Shown here one piece after another: positions 1 to 8,135 of a DNA stretch of 64,000 nt (positions are counted from its first letter, which is position 1; each line of letters begins with the position of its first letter). The DNA is taken from the NCBI GenBank assembly GCA_014763545.1, contig JACXVD010000017.1:23893-87892 (forward strand), read 5' to 3'. This DNA comes from Sphingomonadales bacterium. Its GTDB lineage: Bacteria; Pseudomonadota; Alphaproteobacteria; Sphingomonadales; Sphingomonadaceae. The position numbers and the translations under genes were made by a program. Under the pieces are notes generated by a model that worked only from the letters and a program-made list of their open reading frames with translations, made no database searches and was not told the origin of the DNA.

Positions 1-564
1 GGCCACCGCCGTGAACATCGCGAAGCTGCCGGTCATGCAATAGCCCTGCGACCCCATCCCGCGGGTTTCATCGACGCTGTCCTGCTGCGCCAGCCAGCCG
101 GTCGCGGCCCCGGCATCGCGCAGGATCGCCTCGGGCACCAGTTTCTCGCGCCAGGGGCCGACTTTCTGGAAGCCCGAATTTGCCATGAAATCGGCAAAAT
201 CCTTGAACTGTTCGCCCTTCACATCGCGGTAGTAGGGATTGGCGAGGAACACCGCATAGCCCTCGCTCGCCAGCCGCCGCGCCATCGACCGCTTGGCTTC
301 GCGCACGCCGGCAATGTCGGGCCAGAACAGCACCGCCGGGTGCTTGCCCGCTGCCGGGCGGACGAAATAGCCGTCCATCGTGCCGTCAGGCGTAGCGAAG
401 CTGACCTCGCCTTCTTCCAGCATGTTCTCGCTCGCTTCGCCCTTTTGCGGGGTGGTGCAGGCGGCGATCGCCCCGGCTGCCCCCAGGACCGCGAACTGCC
501 GACGATTGACCCCGGCCCCGCGCGCGCTTTGCGCGAACCGCGCCATGTCCTGTTCGTCACACAT
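1..564 (-). CDS. Dienelactone hydrolase family protein, exported (partial)
   Basis: This alpha/beta-hydrolase-fold protein runs off the left edge, so only the first 188 residues are visible. It starts at the ATG at 564 (MCDEQDMARF). A twin-arginine stretch (NRRQF, residues 20-24) followed by a hydrophobic segment ending IAAC (Cys36) suggests Tat export, possibly as a lipoprotein. The mature part begins with a beta strand of the type SFATPDGTMDGYFVRP and contains GYCMTG around residue 176, the nucleophile elbow with Cys that typifies dienelactone hydrolases. The family opens lactones or esters of aromatic ring-fission products. The exported form is unusual for a ring-fission enzyme, and the substrate is unknown. 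It lies upstream of, and on the same strand as, the SDR at 630-1556. Confidence 0.85.
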   Translation of the reverse strand, partial: MCDEQDMARFAQSARGAGVNRRQFAVLGAAGAIAACTTPQKGEASENMLEEGEVSFATPDGTMDGYFVRPAAGKHPAVLFWPDIAGVREAKRSMARRLASEGYAVFLANPYYRDVKGEQFKDFADFMANSGFQKVGPWREKLVPEAILRDAGAATGWLAQQDSVDETRGMGSQGYCMTGSFAMFTAVA

Positions 565-629
565 TGCATCTCTCCATGTCGGCCCCGTCCGCAGGGCAGA
601 CTAGCGATGCCGTGGCATGCCGCAAGCGC

Positions 630-1556
630 TCAGGTCAGGTCGTCCAGCCCGATCGCCATGCCCGCTTCCGCCGCGCGCATCGCCTCGCGCCGCAAGTGTT
701 CGATATGCAGCCGCGCGGGCGGCGCATCCTCCTGCGGCAGCGCGGCCATGACCCGGGCGTGGATTTCCTCGAAGTCGGGCCCGTGTTCGGGATGGGTCAG
801 GATCAGCGCATCGTTGCGGGTCATCCCGGCGAGGATCTTGCTGCCCACCTCGTAGGGCTCCATCCCGGCATCGAACGCGGTGCCGAATTGTTCCAGCTCC
901 GCCTTGTCCGCGGGCTTGAACCCGCTGTCGCCGAAATTGTCCGGCCGCTTGAGCGCGCTGGTCCAGGCGTTGGTCCTGGTCAGCGCCGGGCAGCACAGCG
1001 AACAGCCGATGCCGTGGGGGAAGAGATTGTAGCGCAGGCTTTCGGTCAGGCCGCGCACCGCGAATTTGCTGGCGGTGTAGATCCCCGCCTGCGGGCCGGG
1101 CAGGAACGCGGCCATGCTGGCGACATTGACGACGTGGCGCCGCCCCTCGCTCGCCTTCAGCTTGGGCAGGAAGGAAACCAGCCCGTTGACCACTCCGCCG
1201 AAATTGACCCCCATGATCCAGTCGTAATCGGCATAGCTTGCCTCGTCGGTCGGGCCGAAGACCGAAACGCCGGCATTGTTGACCAGCACATGGGCCGCGC
1301 CGAAATGCGCCTCCACCTCGTCCGCCGCCCGCGCGAAGGCGTCGCGATCGGTCACGTCGAGCTTCACGAACAACGGTGCTTCGTAACCCTTGGCGGCGAA
1401 CCATTCGGCGGTCCGCGCCCGGTCATCCTCGTTGCGGTAGCTGAGCGCGAGCCGCATCCCGGCGTCGGCAAAGGCTTGCGCCACGCCCAGCCCGATACCG
1501 GTCACCGCGCCGGTGATGAAACCCACCCGGCCGCGCCATTCTTCGCCCATCGCCAT
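630..1556 (-). CDS. SDR oxidoreductase, LigD/LigL-like Calpha-dehydrogenase candidate
   Basis: This is a classical short-chain dehydrogenase of 308 residues with the nucleotide motif TGAVTGIG near residues 15-22, NNAGVS, and a YTASK catalytic pair. The pattern GVNFGGVVNGLVSFLPKL resembles LigD, LigL and related Calpha-dehydrogenases that oxidise the benzylic alcohol of beta-aryl-ether dimers. It also has the long C-terminal extension (about 60 residues past the usual SDR core) seen in that group. I chose the ATG at 1556 (MAMGEEW) because AAGGCGAGAGG lies just upstream. It is transcribed divergently from the NTF2-like gene at 1625 across a shared palindromic operator. The substrate assignment is inference from family and neighbours; a generic SDR activity is the alternative. 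Confidence 0.8.
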   Translation of the reverse strand: MAMGEEWRGRVGFITGAVTGIGLGVAQAFADAGMRLALSYRNEDDRARTAEWFAAKGYEAPLFVKLDVTDRDAFARAADEVEAHFGAAHVLVNNAGVSVFGPTDEASYADYDWIMGVNFGGVVNGLVSFLPKLKASEGRRHVVNVASMAAFLPGPQAGIYTASKFAVRGLTESLRYNLFPHGIGCSLCCPALTRTNAWTSALKRPDNFGDSGFKPADKAELEQFGTAFDAGMEPYEVGSKILAGMTRNDALILTHPEHGPDFEEIHARVMAALPQEDAPPARLHIEHLRREAMRAAEAGMAIGLDDLT

Positions 1557-1576
1557 TTTTCCTCTCGCCTTATTTC

Positions 1577-1601
1577 TAACGATTGTTAGTGTTGCATACA
1601 A
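1577..1601. promoter_or_regulatory. Divergent operator: TTGTTAG-N5-CATACAA plus TAACGATTGTTA
   Basis: Bases 1583-1601 form an interrupted palindrome, TTGTTAG-TGTTG-CATACAA, of the same 7-5-7 design as sites at 4038, 9052 and 23397. It overlaps TAACGATTGTTA (1577-1588), a degenerate version of the sites at 4003 and 6525. It sits between the divergent SDR (start 1556) and NTF2-like gene (start 1625), where one dimeric regulator could control both. On the minus strand TTGTAT followed 17 bases later by TAGAAA could serve as the SDR promoter, so the site may overlap it. Confidence 0.65.
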
Positions 1602-1624
1602 AATCACGCAATGGGAGAGTCGAA

Positions 1625-2320
1625 ATGGCAGATGTCGAGAGCCGCCTCGCGCAGCTGGAAAACCGGGTTGGCGAGTTGGAGGATATCAACGCGATCCGGC
1701 GGCTGCACTGGGCCTATGGCTATTACATCGATTTCAACCGGGCGAAGGACGTGTCGGAACTTTTCGCCGAGGATGGCGAAGTGATCTTCCTGTCGGGCAT
1801 CTATCGCGGGCGCGATTCGGTGTTCCGGCTGTACGGCACCTGGTTCCAGAACCTGTTCCTCGAAAACGGGGGCGAAGGGCCGGTGGACGGGTTCCTGCTC
1901 GACCATTTCCAGATGCAGGACATCGTCACCGTCGCGCCCGACCGGCAGACCGCTAAGGGGCGCTTCCGCGGCATGTTGTTCGGCGGCAGCCACGAAAGCC
2001 GGGCGTGGAAGCCCGAAGGGCTGCCGCTGCAGTTCATGGAAGCCGGGATCTACGAGAACGACTACGTCAAGGAAGACGGGATCTGGAAGATCAAGCGGCT
2101 CGATTACATGATGCAGTGGCAGGGCGAGTACGAGCAGGGGTGGTCGAAAACGATCAGCCACCTCCAGCCGCTCGACACATGCTATCCTGAAAACCCCATC
2201 GGGCCGGACGAAATCCGCAGCGAGGAAATCCGTCAGACCTGGCCCTATCGCCACGATGTGCCGATGCATTTCGCGCATCCCAAATTCGGGGCGATGCTCG
2301 CCGGGATGGAGCCGGGCTGA
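1625..2320 (+). CDS. NTF2/SnoaL-like protein, candidate gamma-formaldehyde lyase (LdpA/PcfL type)
   Basis: This 231-residue protein starts with a short predicted coiled coil (residues 3-22) and then has an NTF2-like fold with YGYYIDFNRAKDVSELFAEDG and the strand GEVIFLSGIYRG (Tyr60). In sphingomonads this fold includes cofactorless lyases that remove the gamma-carbon of lignin dimers as formaldehyde (LdpA on diarylpropanes, PcfL on phenylcoumarans). The lignin-dimer context, the shared operator with an SDR, and conserved Tyr and His residues in the pocket region fit such a role. I cannot assign the substrate; a dehydratase or isomerase of the SnoaL superfamily is the alternative. GGGAGAG lies 6 bases before the ATG. 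The stop overlaps the next start (TGATG). Confidence 0.7.
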   Translation: MADVESRLAQLENRVGELEDINAIRRLHWAYGYYIDFNRAKDVSELFAEDGEVIFLSGIYRGRDSVFRLYGTWFQNLFLENGGEGPVDGFLLDHFQMQDIVTVAPDRQTAKGRFRGMLFGGSHESRAWKPEGLPLQFMEAGIYENDYVKEDGIWKIKRLDYMMQWQGEYEQGWSKTISHLQPLDTCYPENPIGPDEIRSEEIRQTWPYRHDVPMHFAHPKFGAMLAGMEPG

Positions 2321-2796
2321 TGCGCGGGCTCCTGCCGGCGCTCGCCGCCCTGGCCGCGCTGGCCCTGCCGGGCGGGGCGCAGGCGGCAGAGGCAGGCACC
2401 GCCGCCGTGCCGCCACCCTGCACGATGAGCGCGCGGCAGGTGGTCGATGCCTTCATCCCGCTGTTCTACCAGCAGCGCAACGCGACCGAGGCATTCGCCC
2501 GCTGGGTCGCGCCGGGGTACAGGCAGCACAACCCCAATGCGCCCGATGGCGCGGCGGCGGCGGTGGCGTTTCTCCAACCGTTTTTCGATGCCAACCCGCA
2601 GATGCGCTACACCGTCAAGCGCGTGTTCGGGTCCGACGGGCTGGTGGCAGTCCATTACCATTGGCAGCTGAATCCCGAAGACCGGGGCACGGCAGTGGTC
2701 GACATCTTCCGCGTGGCCGATTGCAAGATCGTGGAACATTGGGACGTGATCCAGCCCGTCCCCGAAACCAGCGCCAACGACAACACGATGTTCTGA
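2320..2796 (+). CDS. Exported SnoaL-like protein
   Basis: A 158-residue protein with a cleavable signal peptide (hydrophobic residues 4-18, then GAQAAEA) followed by a SnoaL/NTF2 fold: DAFIPLFYQQRN, RWVAPGYRQHNP and a C-terminal strand with VEHWDVIQPVP. The family includes predicted aldol-condensing or cyclase-like enzymes with a His/Asp pocket. The reading frame is translationally coupled to the preceding NTF2-like gene by a one-base overlap. A periplasmic NTF2-fold protein next to a cytoplasmic one suggests either a separate periplasmic step or a binding role. The reaction is unknown. Confidence 0.75.
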   Translation: MRGLLPALAALAALALPGGAQAAEAGTAAVPPPCTMSARQVVDAFIPLFYQQRNATEAFARWVAPGYRQHNPNAPDGAAAAVAFLQPFFDANPQMRYTVKRVFGSDGLVAVHYHWQLNPEDRGTAVVDIFRVADCKIVEHWDVIQPVPETSANDNTMF

Positions 2797-2819
2797 GCGG
2801 CGCGAGCCGGGAGAAAGCC

Positions 2820-3947
2820 ATGCCGAAACTGCCCGACGGGAGCGAGAAGGGCCTGCGCGGCCATGCCGAGGAACGCGGCGTGCGCGCGCGCATCGGCATG
2901 GCGCCGCGCGCGGGCCATATCGACCGCGACGCGGCCTATAAACGGATCGCCACCGAAGAAGCCTGGACCTTCCCCGATCTCGTCAAGGCGCAGCTCGCCT
3001 ATCTCGACAGCGGCGAGGCGCATGACGATTCGCTGCGCATGGCGGGTATGTTCGCCAGCATGCCGCGGTTGCAGGACATGCTGCAGGACCTGGGCGAGCT
3101 ACGCCTGGCGCATATGGACGAATATGGGATCGACCGGCAGTTGCTGCTGCTGACCAGTCCCGGCGTGCAGGTGGTGCGACCGGGCGAGGGGACGGCGCTG
3201 GCCCGGCAGGCGAACGACATTGCCGCCGACGCCTGCGCGCGCCACCCCGATCGCTTCTCTGCGCTCGCCGCTTTCGATCCGCGTGACGTGCCCGGTTCGG
3301 TGACAGAAATCGAACGGGCGATGGCCACGCTCGGCCTCAATGGCGCGGTGCTGAATTCGCATTTCCAGGGTCATTATCTCGACGAGGCGGCCTATTGGCC
3401 GATCCTCGAAGCGCTCGAGGCGCATGACGCGGCGCTCTATATCCACCCGACCGCGCCGTTCAACGCGCCGCATTACAAGGATCGCGGGTTCTTCGGCGCG
3501 CTCGGCGGCTTCCCGCACGATGTGTGGCTGCACACGATGGGGCTGATCTTTTCCGGCGCCTTCGACAGGTTTCCCAGGCTGCGGCTGGTGATCGGCCATC
3601 TCGGCGAATGCCTGCCGCTGCATCTGTATCGCTTCGACTGGATGCAGGATAATGCCGATGGCGTGCCGGGCCTGCGCGGCGGCCAGCCGGCGGTGAAGCT
3701 CAAGCACCCGGTGAGCCATTATTTCCATCACAACATCTGGATCACCACCAGCGGCGTCGGCTGGGAACCGGCGATCAAGTTCTGCATGGAGGTGATGGGG
3801 CCCGAACGCGTGCTCTATGCGATGGACTACCCCTACCAGCAATCGAGCGACGAGGTCGCCGCCTACGACCGGCTCTCGATCAGCGCCGAGCATAAGAAGA
3901 TGCTGATGGAAGGCAACGCCCGGCGGGTCTTCAACCTGCCCGCCTGA
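2820..3947 (+). CDS. Amidohydrolase-2 family decarboxylase, LigW-like
   Basis: This 375-residue protein resembles 5-carboxyvanillate decarboxylase LigW along its length, including the motif RIATEEAW (Glu46, matching metal ligand Glu19 of LigW as I recall it), a stretch like LTSPGVQ, an IHP histidine, IGHLGE, and the C-terminal SGVGWEPAIKFC and YAMDYPYQ blocks carrying the metal-binding Asp. The family removes a carboxyl group from hydroxylated benzoates using a divalent metal. The N-terminus is about 27 residues longer than LigW. A gap of 23 bases with GGGAGAAAG precedes the ATG. The substrate may be 5-carboxyvanillate, gamma-resorcylate-like acids or another carboxylated phenol; the exact one is not decided by sequence. 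Confidence 0.82.
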   Translation: MPKLPDGSEKGLRGHAEERGVRARIGMAPRAGHIDRDAAYKRIATEEAWTFPDLVKAQLAYLDSGEAHDDSLRMAGMFASMPRLQDMLQDLGELRLAHMDEYGIDRQLLLLTSPGVQVVRPGEGTALARQANDIAADACARHPDRFSALAAFDPRDVPGSVTEIERAMATLGLNGAVLNSHFQGHYLDEAAYWPILEALEAHDAALYIHPTAPFNAPHYKDRGFFGALGGFPHDVWLHTMGLIFSGAFDRFPRLRLVIGHLGECLPLHLYRFDWMQDNADGVPGLRGGQPAVKLKHPVSHYFHHNIWITTSGVGWEPAIKFCMEVMGPERVLYAMDYPYQQSSDEVAAYDRLSISAEHKKMLMEGNARRVFNLPA

Positions 3948-4002
3948 CCCGGCGCGGGGGCCGCGCGAAATGTGACTTTTGTGCACCAGACACGAAACAT
4001 CG

Positions 4003-4014
4003 TAACGGGCGTTA
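4003..4014. promoter_or_regulatory. Operator-like palindrome TAACGGGCGTTA
   Basis: This sequence (GTAACGGGCGTTAT with flanks) is nearly identical to the one at 6525-6536, differing at a single central base. It lies 85 bases upstream of the TonB-receptor start. The perfect half-sites TAACG/CGTTA around a two-base centre suggest a dimeric regulator. Confidence 0.5.
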
Positions 4015-4037
4015 TCTAAAGCTTGCCAATTCGAATT

Positions 4038-4056
4038 TTGTATGTCTTACTAACAA
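4038..4056. promoter_or_regulatory. Operator TTGTATG-N5-CTAACAA upstream of TonB receptor
   Basis: A 7-5-7 interrupted palindrome; read on the other strand it is TTGTTAG-N5-CATACAA, with the same half-sites as the site at 1583-1601. It sits 42 bases before the TonB-receptor ATG, in the expected promoter zone. Confidence 0.6.
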
Positions 4057-4098
4057 TCCGAGCGCCACAGGCGCCGTGTTTCGAGGAGGGGAGTCCCA

Positions 4099-6429
4099 AT
4101 GAAATTCACGCAACAATTGCGCCTTCGTTCCGCCTTCGCGGTGGGCGTTTCCGCCATGGCTATGCTCGCCGCGCCCGCGATGGCGCAGGACGATGCCAAG
4201 TCGAAGGAGGACAACCAGGGTCGCAATCCCGAAATCGTCGTGACGGCGCAGTTCCGCGAACAGGCGCTGCAGGATACGCCGCTGTCGATCACCGCGGTCG
4301 ATTCGGCCCTGCTCGAAGCGCGTAACCAGACCGATCTGGCACAGGTAGCCAACCAGGCCCCGAACGTGACGCTCAATTCGATGGGCGGCGCCTACGGCGC
4401 CTCGCTCGGCGCGTCGATCCGCGGCATCGGCCAGTTCGACTTCAACCCGGCCTACGAGCCGGGCGTCGGCCTCTATATCGACGATGTCTATTACCCGACG
4501 CTGACCGGCGCCAACTTCGACCTGCTCGATCTCGATCGCGTCGAAATCCTGCGCGGCCCGCAGGGCACGCTGACCGGGCGCAACTCGATCGGCGGCGCGA
4601 TCAAGATGTTCTCCAAGAAGCCCGACGGCAACACCGGCGGATATGTCGTCGCCGGTTACGGCACGCGCGATTATCTCGAACTGCGCGGCTCGTTCGACGT
4701 GGCGCTGACCGACAGCCTGTTCATGCGCGTGTCGGGCGTCCACAAGCAGCAGGACGGCTACGTCCAGCAGATCGACTATGGCTGCGCCAATCCGGGCAAT
4801 TCCGACGGTATCCTGCCCGCCACCGGCAACCAGGATTGCGTGGTCGACGATCTCGGCAATGTGAATTATTCGGGTGTCCGCGCCTCGCTGCGCTACGCCG
4901 ATGGCGGCCCGATCGAAGTGATGGTGATCGCCGACTATATCGACGAGAAGCGCAATAGCGCGGCCGAAGTCGTCAGCCTCACCGGCACCGGCACCGGGGG
5001 CGTCAACACCGCACCCTATGCCTGCGGCCCCTATTGCACCTATGCCAGCTGGTACTTGCCCGCAGGCGGACAGACCGGCGCGTGGAGCCCGGGCAACGAC
5101 ATGCGCTTCACCGGCTGGGGCCTGTCGGGCCACATCGACATCGAGCTGGCCGACAACCTCCAGCTGCAGTCGATCACCGCCTATCGCGAATACAACAACA
5201 CCTGGGGTACCGATGACGATTTCGGTCCCAACCCGACCAATGGCGCGCAAGGCTACAACGATCTCGACTTCTGGTTCTTCAGCCAGGAACTGCGCCTCAA
5301 CGGTTCGATCGGCGACCTGCTGGATTACACCGTCGGCGGGTTCTATTCCGACCAGCGCAGCACCTATGCCACGCGGCAGGACATTCGCTATATCGCGCCG
5401 GGCCTGAACTTCCAGTTCGACGGCAACGACCCGATCAACGCCGACAGCAAGGCGGTGTTCGCCACCGTGATCGCGCATCCGGTGGAAGCGATGTCGATCA
5501 CCGGCGGCATCCGCTATACCGACGAGCACAAGGATTACACCTTCGTCCGCAAGAATTACGACGGGACCACGTCGACCTTCCTGGGCGCGCTCGACGGGCT
5601 GACCGCCACCTATGACGGCAGCAAGTGGGACTATCGCATTTCGGCCGACTACCGCTTCTCGCCCCAGGTGCTGGTCTATGCCAACGTCGGCACCGGCTTC
5701 AAGGGCGGCGGCGTGACCGCCCGTCCGTTCGACGCGGCCCAGGCGCTCAACGGCAGCTTCGGCCCGGAAACGGTCACTGCCTATGAGCTGGGGCTGAAGA
5801 CCGACCTGCTCGACCGCCGCCTGCGGCTGAACCTGGCCGGCTTCATCAACGACTACAAGGACATCCAGCTGCCGCTGATCAGCTGCGCCTCGCTCGGCTC
5901 GAATGCGCCGTGCGGTGCCCGCCAGAACGCAGGCGACGGCCGGATCAAGGGCTTCGAAGCCGAACTGATGGCCGAACCGACCGACGGGCTGATGATCGAC
6001 GGTTCGCTGAGCTACATCACCGGCAAGTTCACCCGCATCGATGCCGCGGTGGGCAATGCCATCCTTGCCAGCGATCCGCTGACCACGCCGAACTGGAAAT
6101 GGAGCTTCGGCATCCAGTACAAGGTGGATCTCGGCAATGCCGGCACGCTCACGCCGCGGTTCGACATGAGCTACACCGGCAAGACCAGCGCGGGCCGCAT
6201 CTCGGCCGGCCAGCCGATCGAATATTTCGACAGCTACACGCTCGCCAACGCGCGGATCACCTGGTCCAACGCGGATGACGATTTCGAAATTTCGCTCGAA
6301 GGCCGCAACATCTTCGACAAATACTACACCCCGTTCCGCTTTGTGTCGGTCTATGCCTTCTCCGGCACGGGCTACAGCCAGGTCGGGCGCCCGCGCGAGT
6401 GGATGCTCACCGCCAAGAAGACCTTCTGA
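4099..6429 (+). CDS. TonB-dependent outer-membrane receptor
   Basis: This 776-residue protein has a signal peptide ending AMAQ (about residue 30), a TonB-box-like EIVVTAQ, a plug domain (about 45-160) with VEILRGPQGTLTGRNSIGG, and a 22-strand-type beta barrel that finishes in the expected C-terminal aromatic residue (KKTF). It belongs to the sphingomonad receptor group that imports diverse organic substrates across the outer membrane. Its place inside the lignin-dimer island, under two operator motifs shared with catabolic genes, suggests uptake of lignin-derived aromatics rather than iron. It is transcribed alone and followed by a strong terminator. The substrate is inferred only. Confidence 0.9.
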   Translation: MKFTQQLRLRSAFAVGVSAMAMLAAPAMAQDDAKSKEDNQGRNPEIVVTAQFREQALQDTPLSITAVDSALLEARNQTDLAQVANQAPNVTLNSMGGAYGASLGASIRGIGQFDFNPAYEPGVGLYIDDVYYPTLTGANFDLLDLDRVEILRGPQGTLTGRNSIGGAIKMFSKKPDGNTGGYVVAGYGTRDYLELRGSFDVALTDSLFMRVSGVHKQQDGYVQQIDYGCANPGNSDGILPATGNQDCVVDDLGNVNYSGVRASLRYADGGPIEVMVIADYIDEKRNSAAEVVSLTGTGTGGVNTAPYACGPYCTYASWYLPAGGQTGAWSPGNDMRFTGWGLSGHIDIELADNLQLQSITAYREYNNTWGTDDDFGPNPTNGAQGYNDLDFWFFSQELRLNGSIGDLLDYTVGGFYSDQRSTYATRQDIRYIAPGLNFQFDGNDPINADSKAVFATVIAHPVEAMSITGGIRYTDEHKDYTFVRKNYDGTTSTFLGALDGLTATYDGSKWDYRISADYRFSPQVLVYANVGTGFKGGGVTARPFDAAQALNGSFGPETVTAYELGLKTDLLDRRLRLNLAGFINDYKDIQLPLISCASLGSNAPCGARQNAGDGRIKGFEAELMAEPTDGLMIDGSLSYITGKFTRIDAAVGNAILASDPLTTPNWKWSFGIQYKVDLGNAGTLTPRFDMSYTGKTSAGRISAGQPIEYFDSYTLANARITWSNADDDFEISLEGRNIFDKYYTPFRFVSVYAFSGTGYSQVGRPREWMLTAKKTF

Positions 6430-6451
6430 TCCACCTCCCGGATCGGACATG

Positions 6452-6484
6452 AAAGGGCGGCCCCTGCGGGCCGCCCTTTTTCTT
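6452..6484 (+). terminator. Rho-independent terminator after TonB receptor
   Basis: A perfect 12-bp stem AAAGGGCGGCCC (6452-6463) pairs with GGGCCGCCCTTT (6468-6479) around CTGC, followed by a T-rich tract TTCTTT. It ends the receptor transcript 23 bases after the stop codon. Confidence 0.9.
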
Positions 6485-6497
6485 TGGCGCGCAGCGA

Positions 6498-6536
6498 TTG
6501 ACACCGGCAAGTCGCCCGTTATTGTAACGGTCGTTA
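6498..6536 (+). promoter_or_regulatory. Promoter with overlapping TAACGGTCGTTA operator
   Basis: A consensus -35 TTGACA (6498-6503) is followed after 16 bases by TATTGT (6520-6525). The palindrome TAACGGTCGTTA (6525-6536) starts at the last base of this -10 region, so a bound protein would be expected to repress. The site matches 4003-4014 almost exactly. It precedes the flavoprotein start at 6561, whose ribosome site AGGGAGGAGGGG is strong. Confidence 0.6.
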
Positions 6537-6560
6537 TAAATAAGGGAGGAGGGGCTGCGC

Positions 6561-8135
6561 ATGGAATTGCGGTTGCCGCCACGCGTTTCGCCGGAAGATT
6601 TCCAACGTGCCAGCGACGCCTTCGCCGGGGTCGTCGGCAAGGATTGGGTGCTGGTCGAGGATGAGGATCGCGACGCCTATTCCGATGCCTATGCCCCCGG
6701 CCCCAAGGAACAATGGCCGCCTTCGGGCGCGGTCGCGCCGGGCAGCGTCGAGGAAGTGCAGGCGCTGGTCCGCCTGGCCAACGAACACCGCATCCCGCTG
6801 TGGCCGGTCAGTCGCGGCAAGAACCTGGGCTATGGCACCGCCGCGCCGCGCCTGCCCGGTGCGATGGTGCTCGACCTCGGGCGGCTGAACAAGGTGCTCG
6901 ATCTCGATCCCAAGCTGGCCTACGCGGTGGTCGAACCGGGCGTTTCCTTCTTCGACCTGTTCGACCATATCGCGCGCGAAAAGGCCCCGCTGTGGATGAG
7001 CGTGCCGGGCAATGGCTGGGGTTCGGTGCTGGGCAATGCGCTGGAACACGGCATCGGCTACACCCCCTATGGCCTCCACGCACGCAACCTGTGCGGGATG
7101 GAACTGGTCACCCCCACCGGCGACCTGGTGCGGACCGGCATGGGCGCGATGGATGGCAACCATGCCTGGCACCTGTTCCCCTTCAGCTTCGGCCCGACCT
7201 GGGAACTGGCGATGACCCAGTCCAGCCTGGGCGTGGTGACCAAGGCGGGGCTGTGGCTGCAACCCGAACCGGAAAGCTCGCTCGAACTCAGCTGGGACAT
7301 TCCCAAGGAAGAAGACATCGGCTGGGTGATCGACACGCTCGCCCCGATGAAGATTTCCGGGCTGATCGAACAGAACATCTTCATCCCCAGCTGGCTGGGC
7401 AAGGTCGTGCTGAAGGGCCAGCGCAAGGACTTCTGGGACAAACCCGGCGCGATCCCCGAATGGCGGGTGCAGGAACTGCTCGACCAGTACAAGCTCGGCT
7501 ACTGGAAGGTGCAGATCCGGCTGTATGGCGACAAGGCAGTCAACGAAGCCAAGGCCGCGGTGATCAAGGCGGCGATGAAGCGCCACCTTGCCGCCCCGCC
7601 CGAAGAGGTCTGGTGGCACGCAGGCGACAGCCGCAGCGCGGTCGACACCACGATGGGCGTGCCCAGCGCGATCCCGCTGCAGATGGGCGACTGGATCGGC
7701 GGTGCGGGATCGCACATGGGCTTTTCCCCCGTGGTCCCGGCGACCAGCGAACATGTGCTCGGCCAGCTCAAGCGCAGCCGCAAGATCATCGCCGATCACG
7801 ATATCGACTTCTACGCCAGCTTCACCATCGGCGGGCGGTTCGCGAACAACATCAACATGCTGATGTTCGACCGCACGCAGCAGGCCGAGGTCGACAATAC
7901 CAAGAAGCTGTTCGACGCGCTGATCGCCGAAACGGCCAAGGCGGGCTACGGCGAATATCGCACCCACCTGGGCTGGATGGACCCGGTGATGGCGACCTTC
8001 GATTTCAACGATCATGCGCTGCGCCGGATGAACGAGAAGGTGAAGGACGCGCTCGACCCCAACGGCATCATCGCACCGGGCAAGCAGGGCGTCTGGCCTG
8101 CCGCCTATCGCGACCTGGCAGGAGCCCGCGCATGA
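6561..8135 (+). CDS. FAD-linked oxidase, VAO/4-cresol dehydrogenase/eugenol hydroxylase family flavoprotein
   Basis: This 524-residue protein has the FAD-binding VAO fold: PLWPVSRGKNLGYG (82-92), the GWGSVLGNALEHGIGYTPYG block (152-171) and the C-terminal GEYRTHLGWMD and DPNGIIAPGKQGVWP. The phenolate-binding Tyr91, Tyr466 and Arg467 match Tyr108, Tyr503 and Arg504 of vanillyl-alcohol oxidase, pointing to a para-substituted phenol substrate. By recalled alignment, the residue at the VAO base Asp170 is Leu172, and the covalent FAD histidine is replaced by Asn (429-430), so FAD linkage and catalysis may differ. The stop overlaps the next ATG, which encodes a cytochrome c, making a flavocytochrome hydroxylase/dehydrogenase the likeliest activity. 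Confidence 0.85.
   Translation: MELRLPPRVSPEDFQRASDAFAGVVGKDWVLVEDEDRDAYSDAYAPGPKEQWPPSGAVAPGSVEEVQALVRLANEHRIPLWPVSRGKNLGYGTAAPRLPGAMVLDLGRLNKVLDLDPKLAYAVVEPGVSFFDLFDHIAREKAPLWMSVPGNGWGSVLGNALEHGIGYTPYGLHARNLCGMELVTPTGDLVRTGMGAMDGNHAWHLFPFSFGPTWELAMTQSSLGVVTKAGLWLQPEPESSLELSWDIPKEEDIGWVIDTLAPMKISGLIEQNIFIPSWLGKVVLKGQRKDFWDKPGAIPEWRVQELLDQYKLGYWKVQIRLYGDKAVNEAKAAVIKAAMKRHLAAPPEEVWWHAGDSRSAVDTTMGVPSAIPLQMGDWIGGAGSHMGFSPVVPATSEHVLGQLKRSRKIIADHDIDFYASFTIGGRFANNINMLMFDRTQQAEVDNTKKLFDALIAETAKAGYGEYRTHLGWMDPVMATFDFNDHALRRMNEKVKDALDPNGIIAPGKQGVWPAAYRDLAGARA

Noticed and set aside
4012..6582. Very long open frame on the minus strand opposite the TonB receptor
   Set aside because: It is an artefact of GC-rich codon bias: the plus strand encodes a full receptor with signal peptide, plug and C-terminal Phe, while the minus frame shows no domain and low-complexity sequence.
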